From positions 759,233 through 823,232 of the forward strand of contig JAESIW010000157.1 in the NCBI GenBank assembly GCA_016802295.1: 64,000 bases of DNA, in the 5' to 3' direction. This stretch comes from Brachionus rotundiformis (Eukaryota > Rotifera > Eurotatoria > Ploima > Brachionidae). The notes under the pieces are model-generated. The model was not told the origin of the DNA and ran no database searches. It was given only the letters and a program-made list of their open reading frames with translations. A program made the position numbers and the translations under genes. Position 1 is the stretch's first letter, and every line of letters begins with the position of its first letter. Of the stretch, positions 34,401 to 44,977 are shown in pieces.

Positions 34401-36721
34401 AAGTCTCGTTTTTTTAAAACCACTTATATAAAATAGTAATTTTATTTGATCAACTTTGTTTGGTAAATGATTCAAATTTTCAAGATTTATTGTATATAAA
34501 ATGTTAAAGCTAAATTACTTCTAAGAAGTTGAAGATATTTTAATTAAAAAAACTAAATATTTACTTTGTATAGAATAAATTTTTGCCTATTAGCTAATAT
34601 TTATAAAGCAAAAGTTATATTTTAATTTTTAAGAGCTTGTTTTAAAAACTGACCAAGATGGTTCAAGTAGAGACCATGCACCTCTATTTTTTATTCAAAC
34701 TTTTACGCTAGAAAATTTTCGAACTTCTACTGATGAAGCAGTTGAAGAGATATACCGATTAAATCTTTCAAATGATTTCAAATTAAAATTCAAGATTCAA
34801 GTATGAAAAGAAAATAATTTTTTTAATAGTCAAATAACTTTTTTTAAAATTAAATCTTTAAGTCAAACAAAATTTTTCAAGTAACCTTAGCCAAAAATTG
34901 GTCAAATATTGGAAGTTGTTCAGCTTCATACAAAATTCGACTCTTCGGTCTTTATTCTCGCAATGGAAATGAATTCTGTCCCATGTCAAGCCAGCCATAC
35001 CGAATTGATATTGGATCTTATTTGAGGACTGAAGAATGCGAGCCAAGCGTGTCTTATAAGCATATTATCCAACCAATAAGACCCCATGAATACCAAATTG
35101 AAAAAGTAAAACCATCAATGGGAGTCATTAAGCCAATCTACCAGCTAATTCTTCTCTATAATTTTCATCAAGTAATTATTTTTATGATTTAGCATAAATT
35201 CTAATTACATAATCAACTAATGAGTTTAAAAAGTCCAAAACAGGAGAATTAGGATGTGAAGTTCCTTTCTTAAGCAATTATCTTTATGAAAATGAATTTC
35301 AATCAGTTTTTTGGATGATATTTGAATCAAATTCTAAGAGACTTGTGCTGTGCGGAGACGCCTTTCCAATAATATACAAAGTAAAATTAGATTTTTATTT
35401 TTATAAGATTTAAAAGATATCATTTTATAAATTAGTATGCGAAATCAATTGAAAAAGGAGACTACACTATCCGCCTTTTCGTACGTCATGATAAAATAGA
35501 ATTTTTAGAGAAACTCAAGGAAACCAGTCTCTATTTGCGTCATTCAATTCCTTCATTGAGTCAAGATGTTTACACTTCTCAGGTAAATGTAATGCGTGGT
35601 AGTGGTAAAAAGGCAAGCAGTGAAAAAATTCAGAAAAATACTGAAAAAGTTTATTATTTGCAGCCGATTTCAGATGATAAACTGCCTAAAGGTGCCACAA
35701 ATGGACAGTTTTTGAGCGGTGAAATATCCTTTTTCAAAGATTCAGCTGCTAGCCAAGTTGACAATTATAAAATTTTGTACCAGATAAATAATCATGGTAA
35801 AAAAGTTGAAAAACACGGAAGCAAAAAAAGCGAAGCCAATGACCAAAAATCTAAAAGCGATGAAGATAAAATGAAAGAAGCTGTCAGAGATGCTCAAGTT
35901 TCTTATGTACAGAAAATAGATTCTATTTTTGAAACTGTCAGGAACGAATATCCGGACCATGTTCCAGTTTATCTAAATAGGATTCAGTTTTTGGAAAAAA
36001 AAATAACTTCTTTTAAAACTGATGAAACTGAGAAAAAATTAGAATATTTGAATCAAATCATTGAACTAGCAAAGGCTGGCATTGACAAGATAAATCAAGA
36101 TGCACTTCTCAAGTTTTTAGGTCAAAAAAACCACGATTCAGATGAGGAAAAAAAGTAGAGTTATATTTCTAAAATCAGATAAATTATTTTTTTATTTAAA
36201 AAGAGAGTTTGATCACCAAAAAAATTGGATCATTGAGCTGCTAGTTAACCAAGGTGTAGCATTAATAGAAAAACAGTTAATTGAAAAATACGGGACATGC
36301 GACGATTCCGAAGAGTATAAGAAAATAGAAATAACTGATGATTTAAAATTTGTTTATAAATGTATTCAAAACTATATTGATATTAATGATGATAAGGTAT
36401 AATTTTGGAAAAAAATTGAAAGAAAAATATTCTTTATTTTTTGTTTTAAAGGCGTCAAAATTCTCTCTCAAGCTTTTCTTGCATTTGAGATTATTTGGAA
36501 AGGCATTAAAAATACTGTTCAAACAATTAGAAGATAAGTCTGCGACAAAAACAATTGATCAGTCAATTTTAAAGGTTTTTAAATAATTAAATTATATTAT
36601 ATTATTTTTACCAATTATCCTTTTTGTTTAGGTTTTACGTGAAATGAGCCTAAGGCACGCTTTAAGCTACCAAGAAAATAACATTGCTATGAGGTATCAG
36701 TCTAAATTCGCTACTTTTTAA
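31440..36721 (+). CDS. TPP2: Tripeptidyl-peptidase II, giant cytosolic serine peptidase
   Basis: Fifteen exons: 31440-31598, 31655-31783, 31828-32359, 32410-32564, 32621-33184, 33237-33474, 33531-33783, 33835-33950, 34634-34800, 34863-35171, 35234-35380, 35436-36154, 36204-36396, 36452-36574, 36632-36721. They sum to 1297 residues (human about 1250). The subtilisin-type triad is visible: Asp in AILDTGVDPG (exon 1), His in SHGTHVASIATGY (exon 4) and Ser in SGTSMASPN (exon 5), with the oxyanion Asn in TSAGNNGPG. The large insert between Asp and His (exons 2-3) is typical of TPP II. Downstream blocks such as RAPLAATHAG, QLILLYNFHQ, DDKLPKGATNGQ and the helical C-terminal region match the family. 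Function: removing tripeptides from free N-termini downstream of the proteasome, in a spindle-shaped homo-oligomer. Exons 8 and 9 are separated by a 683-bp AT-rich intron, the longest in the gene. No break is seen. Confidence 0.96.
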
Positions 36722-37253
36722 AAATTTCAGCTAAAATTAGAAAAATTTAATTATTATTTTTTATTCAAAATGAATTTTATTCTCTATTTCGAAATAAAAT
36801 ATTAAATTTAACATTTTAATTTAACTATTTGACAATTGTCAAGAGAAATGTTATTTTTGAAGTAAACATATGCTTGTAAATATAATAATCAATAAATTCG
36901 GCTGATAATGAAATAAAAAAATTTAATTTCAATCTTTCATTTATTTAATTTTGGTCAAAAAAAAGATTTGACAAATTAAATTTACAATTTTATCAATAAA
37001 ACACAATTAAATGGTATCTAAAACAAAATTAATTTTTGATGACATGCAATTAAAATTTATAAATTTTTATTTAAATTTTCTGGTTTGGAAAAAAAAACTA
37101 AAAAAAAAATAATCAATAAAAATAAGATTCTAAAAAGAATGTGATTAAACCACAATTTAAATTGTTCGGCCTGAACACATTAATTATTATCGAGTAAAAG
37201 TTTCCTTAAAGAAAAAATTTTTAATTAGATACTTTAAATTTGATGTATAAATC
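36722..37253. other. Convergent 3' intergenic region
   Basis: Lies between the stops of TPP2 (+) and the peptide precursor gene (-). AT-rich, with AATAAA-like signals near 36891-36916; no coding exon seen. Confidence 0.45.
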
Positions 37254-37678
37254 TTACAAAGCTCTTGAACAATTTTCTCGATTGATACATTCAGACAATC
37301 CATCATAAAGTATAACAGCTAGTTGAATCTCACTGTTGTCAACTGCATTGTTATATGATTCTTCAGATCGTTTCCCGCTTATAAAAAAAAGATAAAAAAT
37401 TCTAAAGTCTCATTCAAAATATTTACATTTCTAAAGGATCAATCATGCCACCACCAAGTTTGTTCTTTGCCAAATAAATTTTGGTGCTTAGCTCATCCAA
37501 TCTTAGATAGGGACTTCTCTTGACCCTTAGATTAAAAAATAAGCAATTCTTTTTTAACTGAGTTATTTAGCAAATACTTTGATTGTTTGACTTCTGGTAA
37601 CGATGCAGCAGTTGACATGCAGCACAGGAAAACAATCAATGAACAGCCGAATAAAACGATTTGGGTGTTGTATTTCAT
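37254..37678 (-). CDS. Secreted precursor of a C-terminally amidated peptide (neuropeptide candidate)
   Basis: Three exons (37678-37578, 37525-37427, 37377-37254) total 324 nt, or 107 residues; both introns are GT...AG (52 and 49 bp) and in frame. Residues 1 to about 25 are a signal peptide (MKYNTQIVLFGCSLIVFLCC, then MSTAA). A dibasic site KR (36-37) is followed by a 30-residue peptide (38-67) that begins SPYLRLDELSTK, continues IYLAKNKLGGG and ends MIDPLEI. It runs directly into GKR (68-70), the standard amidation and cleavage signal, so the mature product would end in Ile-amide. The rest (71-107) starts SEESYNN and has two cysteines (97 and 103). The spacing L-x-L...A-K-x-basic-L-G resembles DH31/calcitonin-type peptides, but the C-terminus is not the usual Gly-Pro-amide, so the family is unassigned. 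CRF- or PDF-like peptides are alternatives. Confidence 0.72.
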
Positions 37679-40600
37679 TTTGGTTTTATATTAGTGGATT
37701 CGTTCGATCTTTTTTCTCTAGAAATATATTTAAAGATTTAAATATGATAAAAACGGGTTTAAAAAAAACATCTATTTATATGAAAAATAAATGTGATAAA
37801 ATTTAATATTGAAATATGATTTGTTTTATTTGGTGAAATAAAATTTAATATCTGATTAAAAAATAGGATTTTTTTAATCAGCTAAATTGTTTTCTATGAA
37901 AAATCATTTTGGTTCTAAATAAGATTTATATTTATTTCAACACAAAATAATAGAAACTTAAAAAAATATCAAATCCCGATCCAAGGCGTATACATATTTC
38001 GCTTGCCAAAGTCTTCTAGCTAATTATAAGTGGCTTGCATACGAAAATAATTACTAATTTCTTAATTAACTTTTAGCTAACACATAAAATTAATCACTCA
38101 TATAGCCAAATTTCTATAGAATCCTACAAAATCAGATCTTCAGGAATTTTAACTCATCTTTTTTTTTATCAAAGAAGTCTAAATAAGATAATATATGACA
38201 AGCAAAAACCGTATAAATTAGTTATGTCATCATTTATTTTAAATAAAATAAGTGGCTTCAAATGTAAAAAAATATGTTTTTCTTATTTGATTTTTTAAAT
38301 GCCTATAATAATATAAGAAGTAAATTTAAATGATTTCCTGATTCATTCTCTTTAAATAGTTAATTTTTTAATTGAAAACAAAATTTATGCAAAATATTAA
38401 GGCGTTAAAATTGTTGACAGTTTTATTAAATAGTAAGTAAATATTGTATTTAGGATTAATTTGATTCATATAATCAGTCAGATAATGATTCGAATAAAAC
38501 ACTGATAAGTATTTTATAACTTTTAGAATTAGCTTTAATAAAATAGAAAAGACTGTTAGATATAATTAGACAATCTTTTTTATTATTGGAATGTTTTATT
38601 TAAGTGAATAAACTTTTATAAACTAAAATCATGATAGAATATAATTTAAAGAAATTTTCTTCAATACAAATTGAAAAGATTATAATTTCCAAAATTTTTA
38701 ATGAAAATCACAAAGGTGCTTATTGAATTCTATTTAATCTCCATTAAAACTCTAATGTATTAACTAATATTGCATTAAGAAATCTGATAAATATCATGAA
38801 ATTAATTTGTCGTTTTTACTCATATATTTGAATTATTTTGACGATCATAAGATATTAAAATTTTCGCTGATAAGAATCTAGATGATTCGACATTTATCTT
38901 AGGTTTTCCTCTAAATTAATCATTACCATTTTAATGTTTTGTTAATCATTTTATATAGCCTAAAAATTAAATTTTTTCATTCCTTTTTAATAAAATTTAA
39001 AATCGAAAAAAAAATTATTTTTTTCCTTAACTATTAAATAAATATTCATTGCAAATATTAAGCGTTTCTTTTATTTGGACTAAAAATAAATTTCTCTAAA
39101 ATCTTACGAATTAAGATTAAAATAAAGCTTTCATTCTTTACATCGCGAGATTTAATTAAATAATTTGACCAAAAAAGCAAACTTAATCAGCAGCTTAAAT
39201 GCAATTTTACCAAATGGGGGTGTCGAAGTGATATTTCTCAAATAAACATTTGCGAAACAAGTATTGATTATTTATATTAATAATATAATAATTTTTCATT
39301 TTATAATCTAATTGAATAATTTCCTTAATATAATGTTTTTAAATCAACCACAGATTATAGGAAATGTTAAAAAATATGAGTGTTAAATTAAAAACGATAT
39401 GAATCACAAATAACGATTATTAAACAATTTGGATGAATCAGAAAATTAAATTATATCAATTAAATTTGAAAAATTCTGGTAAATTGATTCGTGTAGTTAA
39501 CTTAAATTTCATTTTTTATTTAATTTATATTTGCTAAAAGAATTAAAATAACCTATCGAAGCTTAATAGGTAGTTTTTTTATTTTTTCCTTTTCGTAAGG
39601 TTGAAATAAAAAAAACTATATTTTTTAAATAGTGATTAAATAAGAAAAAAAATTATTTCTTCAAAATAACCCTAGCTATCATTTGCATCAAAATTTTTGA
39701 GATTGAAATTATTCCACTGATAAAGATTGCTATTGTCTCTTATGAAATTAAACTTTTTACTATTTTTAAACTTAACAATTTAACCTAAATATGATGATAA
39801 AATTATTTAAATTCTTTGTAATTTAAACCAACTTTAAATCTTTATCTTTTACTAATAAAATTAAGAATGATTTAAAAGTTTATTTTAAAAATTTTTTAGA
39901 TAAAAATATTTTTCTAAACTCATTTAGATAAACTTAACAACATCATGTTAAATAGTAATTATTAAGCTTTTGAGTAATTTTAAAATTTGATTCTAAAGGT
40001 TATGTCGTGAATTACATCCTTAATCGTGACTTATTTCTAAATTTTGATTGATAATAGTTATTATTTAATCTAAATAAAATTTTTGTTTGCACAAAAATAA
40101 TTAATCAGGTTTTTAAATTTATTGTCATTGTCTATGAGTAAAATAATTAGCAGAATTGTCGTAAGTCGGCATCTATAACTGAACCAAAATCTAATTCAAT
40201 TCAATTTTTTAGACAAAAAATCCTTTAACTGATCATTTTTTGAAAAAAATATACTTAAAAATCAGAAAATGTGAAAAGCTTTATTGACGTCTAAGAAATC
40301 TTATAATACCTAAATAAGCAATCTTTGTTTTATTTTGATTATATCATTATTAAATTTCGACCGATTTTAAGATAAATATTTTAATCAAAATATCCTCTTT
40401 TTATATGAAATTTAATTTAATATCAAATGATCAGATTTTTACTTGTAATCAATAAAAAACCCATATTTTATTTAAGATTTAATATCAATTAATTTTTTAA
40501 TTATTTTTATTGATTTGTAAATCGTAGGAAGATGTATTTTCAATTTGATAATAATCTATATGATAGGTATGAAATGCCAAATTACTTTATTGACTCTGTG

Positions 40601-40846
40601 ATATTAACCGCACTTAATTTTTGAAATATGACCTAAGATTAAATTAAATAAACAATTATTAATCGGAATTTTTTGGTGCATAAGAAAAAAATTTCTTAAG
40701 ATATTAAAATTTAATCAAATTAAAAGACAATCATTATATAATAGAAAATAAATGTTATTAATGCAACAAATTATCAAAAGAAAGAAATTTTTTTTTATTA
40801 AAAATTTTTATTAAAAATTAAATCCTTAAATAAAAATTTATTTTTA
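37679..40846. other. Long AT-rich intergenic region
   Basis: About 3.2 kb upstream of the peptide precursor gene and downstream of the CBS gene. The proximal part near 37679-37800 should hold the peptide gene promoter. No supported exon, RNA gene or repeat. A short GKR-containing open stretch near 38000 was considered and rejected. Confidence 0.4.
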
Positions 40847-42848
40847 TCACAAATGATTATTATTGGTGCTAATAAATTCCAAAAATTGATCTGAGCAGAC
40901 GATACCAAAAATATCTCCTTTGTGTATATTTAAATCTATGTACAAATGTTTTTATATAATTTAATATAATTTAATTTTAAAATAATTACTTTTTTGTTCA
41001 TTTAATATAATTGCATAGCCTTCAGAGTCCAAAGAACACTGTAATTTTTTAAGTTTATCAGCTGAAGCAATAGTTACATAACGGTCCAGAGCAGCTTTGG
41101 ACACTGGATCACTTGGAGCGATTGCGCCTAGAACTAGCTTGTTCATTATATTTTTTTTACTGATAACATTTTTCAAAATTCTATAAAAATAGTAATTAAA
41201 AACAAAATTTCGATTATATAAACTTACCCATCATCGAATTGAAGCAACAAATCTATTGATTTATTTTTGAAAATTTGAATCGCTTTCGAACAACTAACAG
41301 AATCATCCACAATGTACTCATCAATTGGTTTTAGAATATTTTTAATTTGATTTGTAGCCAGTGAAGCCCACCAAGGTTCATTTTCAGCCAAAACAGGTTC
41401 CATAAATCCTCTTGTTATCATCCATTCGTCACTCAAATATTTAGTCCTTAATAAAAATTTGGATAAATAATTTTTCTTTTAAATAAAATTATCATCTACA
41501 TGTAGTTTCTAATTGAGTCTGGAAGGATAACAACTGCATTTTGTCCTTCTTTAAGCCCAAATTTTTTAATAGCTTCAATGGCACAATATGTTGCCGAACC
41601 GCTTGAGCCTCCACATAGAATACCTTCTCTCTTAATCAGCTGTCTTGAGGCCAAAAATGACTCTTTATCCACTGACTTGAACCAATAATCCACATGCTTT
41701 CTATCGAGAACAGTTGGCAAAAAGTCGTAGCCGATTCCCTCGACTTCATAAAAACCGGATCCTGAAAATTCATTCAAATTATCTGGCAATGCGAGTAAAG
41801 AGCCAACAGGATCAACACCAATTACAACACATTGGGGACATTTTTCCTTAATTTTACGCGCAATACCGCAAATAGTGCCTCCGGTACCAGCTGCAGAAAC
41901 TACCAAATCAACTTTTCCATTTAATTGATTTACTATTTCCTCGGCAGTTCCATCATAATGCGCCAAAGGATTATAAGCATTTGTATATTGGTCCAAAATA
42001 AATGCAGATCCAGGCTTTTCAGCATTTAAGCGTTCTTTAATTCTTTGCGCTTCACTTATGTGCGAATTTGGAGCATCAAATGCAGCACTAGTAGGAGTTC
42101 TAATTATGGTAGCTCCTAAGGCTTTCAAAACGTCATTCTAATTAAATTTTAAATTAATTTTTCCTTTAGGTGAACAAATCAAAGTCACTTTTTCTTTCGA
42201 CATTTTTTCAGGCATCACCTACAATCAAATTTAATTAATATAAGAAAAAAAAATCAAAAGAAAATATTTACAATTATACATTTATAGCCTTTGACTGCGC
42301 AAGTCAAAGCTAGACCAATACCTGTGTTACCACTTGTTGGCTCTATGATGTAATCACCAGGTTTAATTTGGCCCATTCTTTCCGCTTCTTCAATCATGCG
42401 AATTCCTTCATTTCAATATTCTTTAATATAATTTATAACTTTTTTTTCCAATTTTTACCAATTCGGTCTTTAACACTTCCACCTGCATTTAAATATTCAC
42501 ATTTGGCATCTTGAAAAAGGCATAAATTAATAGATAAATATAATTAAATGAAATAAATCAGTGGTACATAGATTGCAACTAATGCCGTGATCTTTGGATA
42601 AATTTTTTAAAAGAACTAATGGAGTATTTCCCACCATATCAAGTATACTAGAGCAGGGTGTATTTGAATGTCTCTCTGGCCTATTATGAATTTATTTTTA
42701 GAAAAAAATACAATCAAGTAAATTGGTACTTATTGACATGGTGATGAGGTGACTCTAGTTTTGACTCGGATTCCAATGATTGAACATAGGTACAGCCATG
42801 TGGTTTATCAGGTCTGATAAAATTCTTCACAGGACATAAATTCGACAT
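40847..42848 (-). CDS. CBS: Cystathionine beta-synthase
   Basis: Nine exons (42848-42730, 42680-42568, 42509-42459, 42405-42272, 42218-42189, 42137-41500, 41446-41228, 41180-40990, 40917-40847) give 521 residues; human CBS has 551. The enzyme condenses serine and homocysteine to cystathionine in transsulfuration and can make H2S. The N-terminus RPDKPHGCTY...ESPHHH keeps the Cys and His that bind heme in animal CBS. The PLP lysine is in NAGGSVKDRI, with SGNTGIGLAL and GTGGTICGIA as phosphate and cofactor loops, and VEGIGYDFLPTVLDR and LCGGSSGS conserved. The C-terminal CBS-domain (Bateman) region follows (SDEWMITRGFM to GDIFGIVCSDQFLEFIS), which in mammals binds S-adenosylmethionine. It is full length, with no disrupted site seen. 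The domain region is shorter than in vertebrates, so SAM control is not certain. Confidence 0.95.
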
Positions 42849-43814
42849 GGTTTGATTTTAATATCTAAGTATTTAACTTTGAACAAATGTGGTAAATTTA
42901 TAATGAAAAAAATTTCCAAAAGCAAAGCGAAAAATTATAATACAACAAAAATAATTTGATTTAAAAAAAAAAAACTTAAAATTAAATAAAAGCTTTCCAA
43001 GGTATAGAACAATGAGTAGTGAGACTTGTTTTTCTCTTTAATTTTTACTTAAGTAATTCTCTCTGAACTGGAGTTGTATTTTAAAAAACTTAATACAAAA
43101 TCAAAAAAATTATGATAAAACGTGCTTTGCTAAAATGCAAATTAGCTTTTTGGTTCTGAATACATTTGTTTGGCATTAAGAAAATAATAATTTAAGACTT
43201 AGATCAAAAACTTTGGCTAATTTATAAAAAAAAAATCACAACACACCCAATTCAGATCAAACCATTAATGAGAGCTTTTGCATCGCTCCTTTTATTAAGA
43301 TAAAATCTTAAAAATGATAACCAAACTAGACATGAACATCCATTTGACATTTAAAATTTTTTATTGATATGATTCTTGAGGCAATTTTAGGAAATTTTTA
43401 ATTTATCTATAAAATTAATCAATTCTTAAAATTTTAGCATAATTTCATTTTTCTTAAAAGAATATAAATCAATGAATTCATAATTAAAAGCCAAAAAAAT
43501 TGAAATTCTTTTATGCCTTTTTAAAACTGTTGCCATCAAATCTACTGCGAACCAAATATTAAAATATTGTTAATGTATTAATTAGAATAAAAATTGAACA
43601 TGCCCTTTTCTTCCAAAAATTAAAAAATAAATAAAACGCTTTTGAGAATAAAGAAATATTAAAAGTAATACGGAAATCAATATTTACCTTTTCAAAATTT
43701 TGCTTTAATTCCATGATTAGGCAAAATAATGTTTTTATATTTTTAAAAATAAAAACACAATTGAGAGCTTTTATGAAAAAAAATTTAATTTTTGTTCTAA
43801 GTTTTATTTTGACA
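42849..43814 (-). other. Intergenic between CBS and NAT9
   Basis: The CBS promoter and the 3' UTR of NAT9, both on the minus strand. AT-rich; nothing further recognised. Confidence 0.45.
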
Positions 43815-44441
43815 TTAAATTAAGTAATTTTTGTCAACTAAATATTCTTTTGGCAAAATCAAATTTCGACAGCATTTGGCACCAATTTTTAATTCGATCT
43901 GATTGAATGCAGTAATTTTTTTTTCAAATTGAAAACCAATTTTTTTAAACATGTTTATACTTGGCTCATTTTGTTCTGTTATTTTTACCATAAATTCACT
44001 AATTTTTGGATCATGTAAATAAGTATCGCAATAGGTGATCATCAGACGGATCGATTCAGATCCAAAGCCTAGACCACGATTTTTTTTATCAACAATCATA
44101 ATTTCTAACTCGCCAATATACTTATTCTCCTCATCAAAATCAACACTTAGAAAACAATTCACGTCACCTATCATTGATTCAATCTCTTTAGTTGGGTTAT
44201 CCATTGAATTACAGGTGTCATAAAGATCTTTTCTTAAAACTATAAAAGTCAGCTTATCTGAATCATTTTGCCACTTGGATTGCATCTCATATTCTTCTTC
44301 CAAAGTGAGAGGCTCCGATGCAGTCAAATTTTGTATTTCTTTTATTGACATCCACTCATGGTATTTTGCCACATGATGCTTACGGTATGGAACCAAAATC
44401 ACTTTTTGACCGACAATTCTCGTATTTTCATTTAACTTCAT
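43815..44441 (-). CDS. NAT9: N-acetyltransferase 9-like protein (GNAT family)
   Basis: Intronless frame of 208 residues, close to the usual length of about 200. It starts MKLNENTRIVGQKVILVPY and keeps the strongly conserved family blocks HHVAKYHEWM, LTASEPLTLEEEYEMQ and IGDVNCFL. The GNAT acetyl-CoA binding motif is NRGLGFGSES (R/Q-x-x-G-x-G/A). The region EQNEPSINMFKKIGFQFEK is the typical C-terminal helix-strand pair. In flies NAT9 acts on microtubule stability and JNK signalling; the substrate in this organism is not known. Its position and lack of introns contrast with all neighbours, but codon use looks the same. Confidence 0.93.
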   Translation of the reverse strand: MKLNENTRIVGQKVILVPYRKHHVAKYHEWMSIKEIQNLTASEPLTLEEEYEMQSKWQNDSDKLTFIVLRKDLYDTCNSMDNPTKEIESMIGDVNCFLSVDFDEENKYIGELEIMIVDKKNRGLGFGSESIRLMITYCDTYLHDPKISEFMVKITEQNEPSINMFKKIGFQFEKKITAFNQIELKIGAKCCRNLILPKEYLVDKNYLI

Positions 44442-44977
44442 TTTAGTTCAGTCGAATATTTTAAATAGAGTCTAAAATGGCATGTATCAAGCGTCATTGT
44501 TTGAAAATTTTAAATTAATTTTAATATTTAATTTAATTCTAAGTTTAATTTTATTTAAATTTAATATGATATATTTACTAAATTTGTATAAAGAAAGTTT
44601 TTTGATACATTTGAATTTATAGATTAATAAAAACTTTAAAACCAAAGAAAAATTATTTTTCAGTGCTATTTAGACATTAAAAATAAATTCAAAAATAAAA
44701 GGAATTATCGGTTTTAAAAAAGTCCGATTTTTCTCAAGAAGTATAAATCTTGAATTTCTATTTTTTGAAAAATTCAAACTAAGACTGAAAAGCCAAGACT
44801 CGGTTTTTATAATCAAGTCCTTTTTAGACAATATTGAAAAACTTTTTTTTAAATTGCTTTTCATCTAACATGTATTGATAGAAAAATAAAAATAAAAATA
44901 AATTATTTGAAAATAATCTTAAATTGTTTTGCTGAATATAAATTAATATTTTATATTTATTTAATTGTTTGACCAAA
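44442..44977. other. Divergent intergenic region between NAT9 and the SLC6 array
   Basis: 536 bp, AT-rich, presumably both promoters. An open stretch on the minus strand (44864-44670) is K/S/F-rich low complexity and is not accepted as a gene. Confidence 0.45.

Noticed and set aside
37985..38060. Minus-strand EDFGKRNMYTPWIGI followed by a stop, looking like the end of a neuropeptide precursor
   Set aside because: Only 16 residues after a possible acceptor site; no upstream exon with a signal peptide found in the next 2.8 kb.
44670..44864. 64-codon minus-strand ORF rich in Lys, Ser and Phe
   Set aside because: Low-complexity translation of AT-rich DNA between NAT9 and the SLC6 array; no domain, splice or conservation signal.
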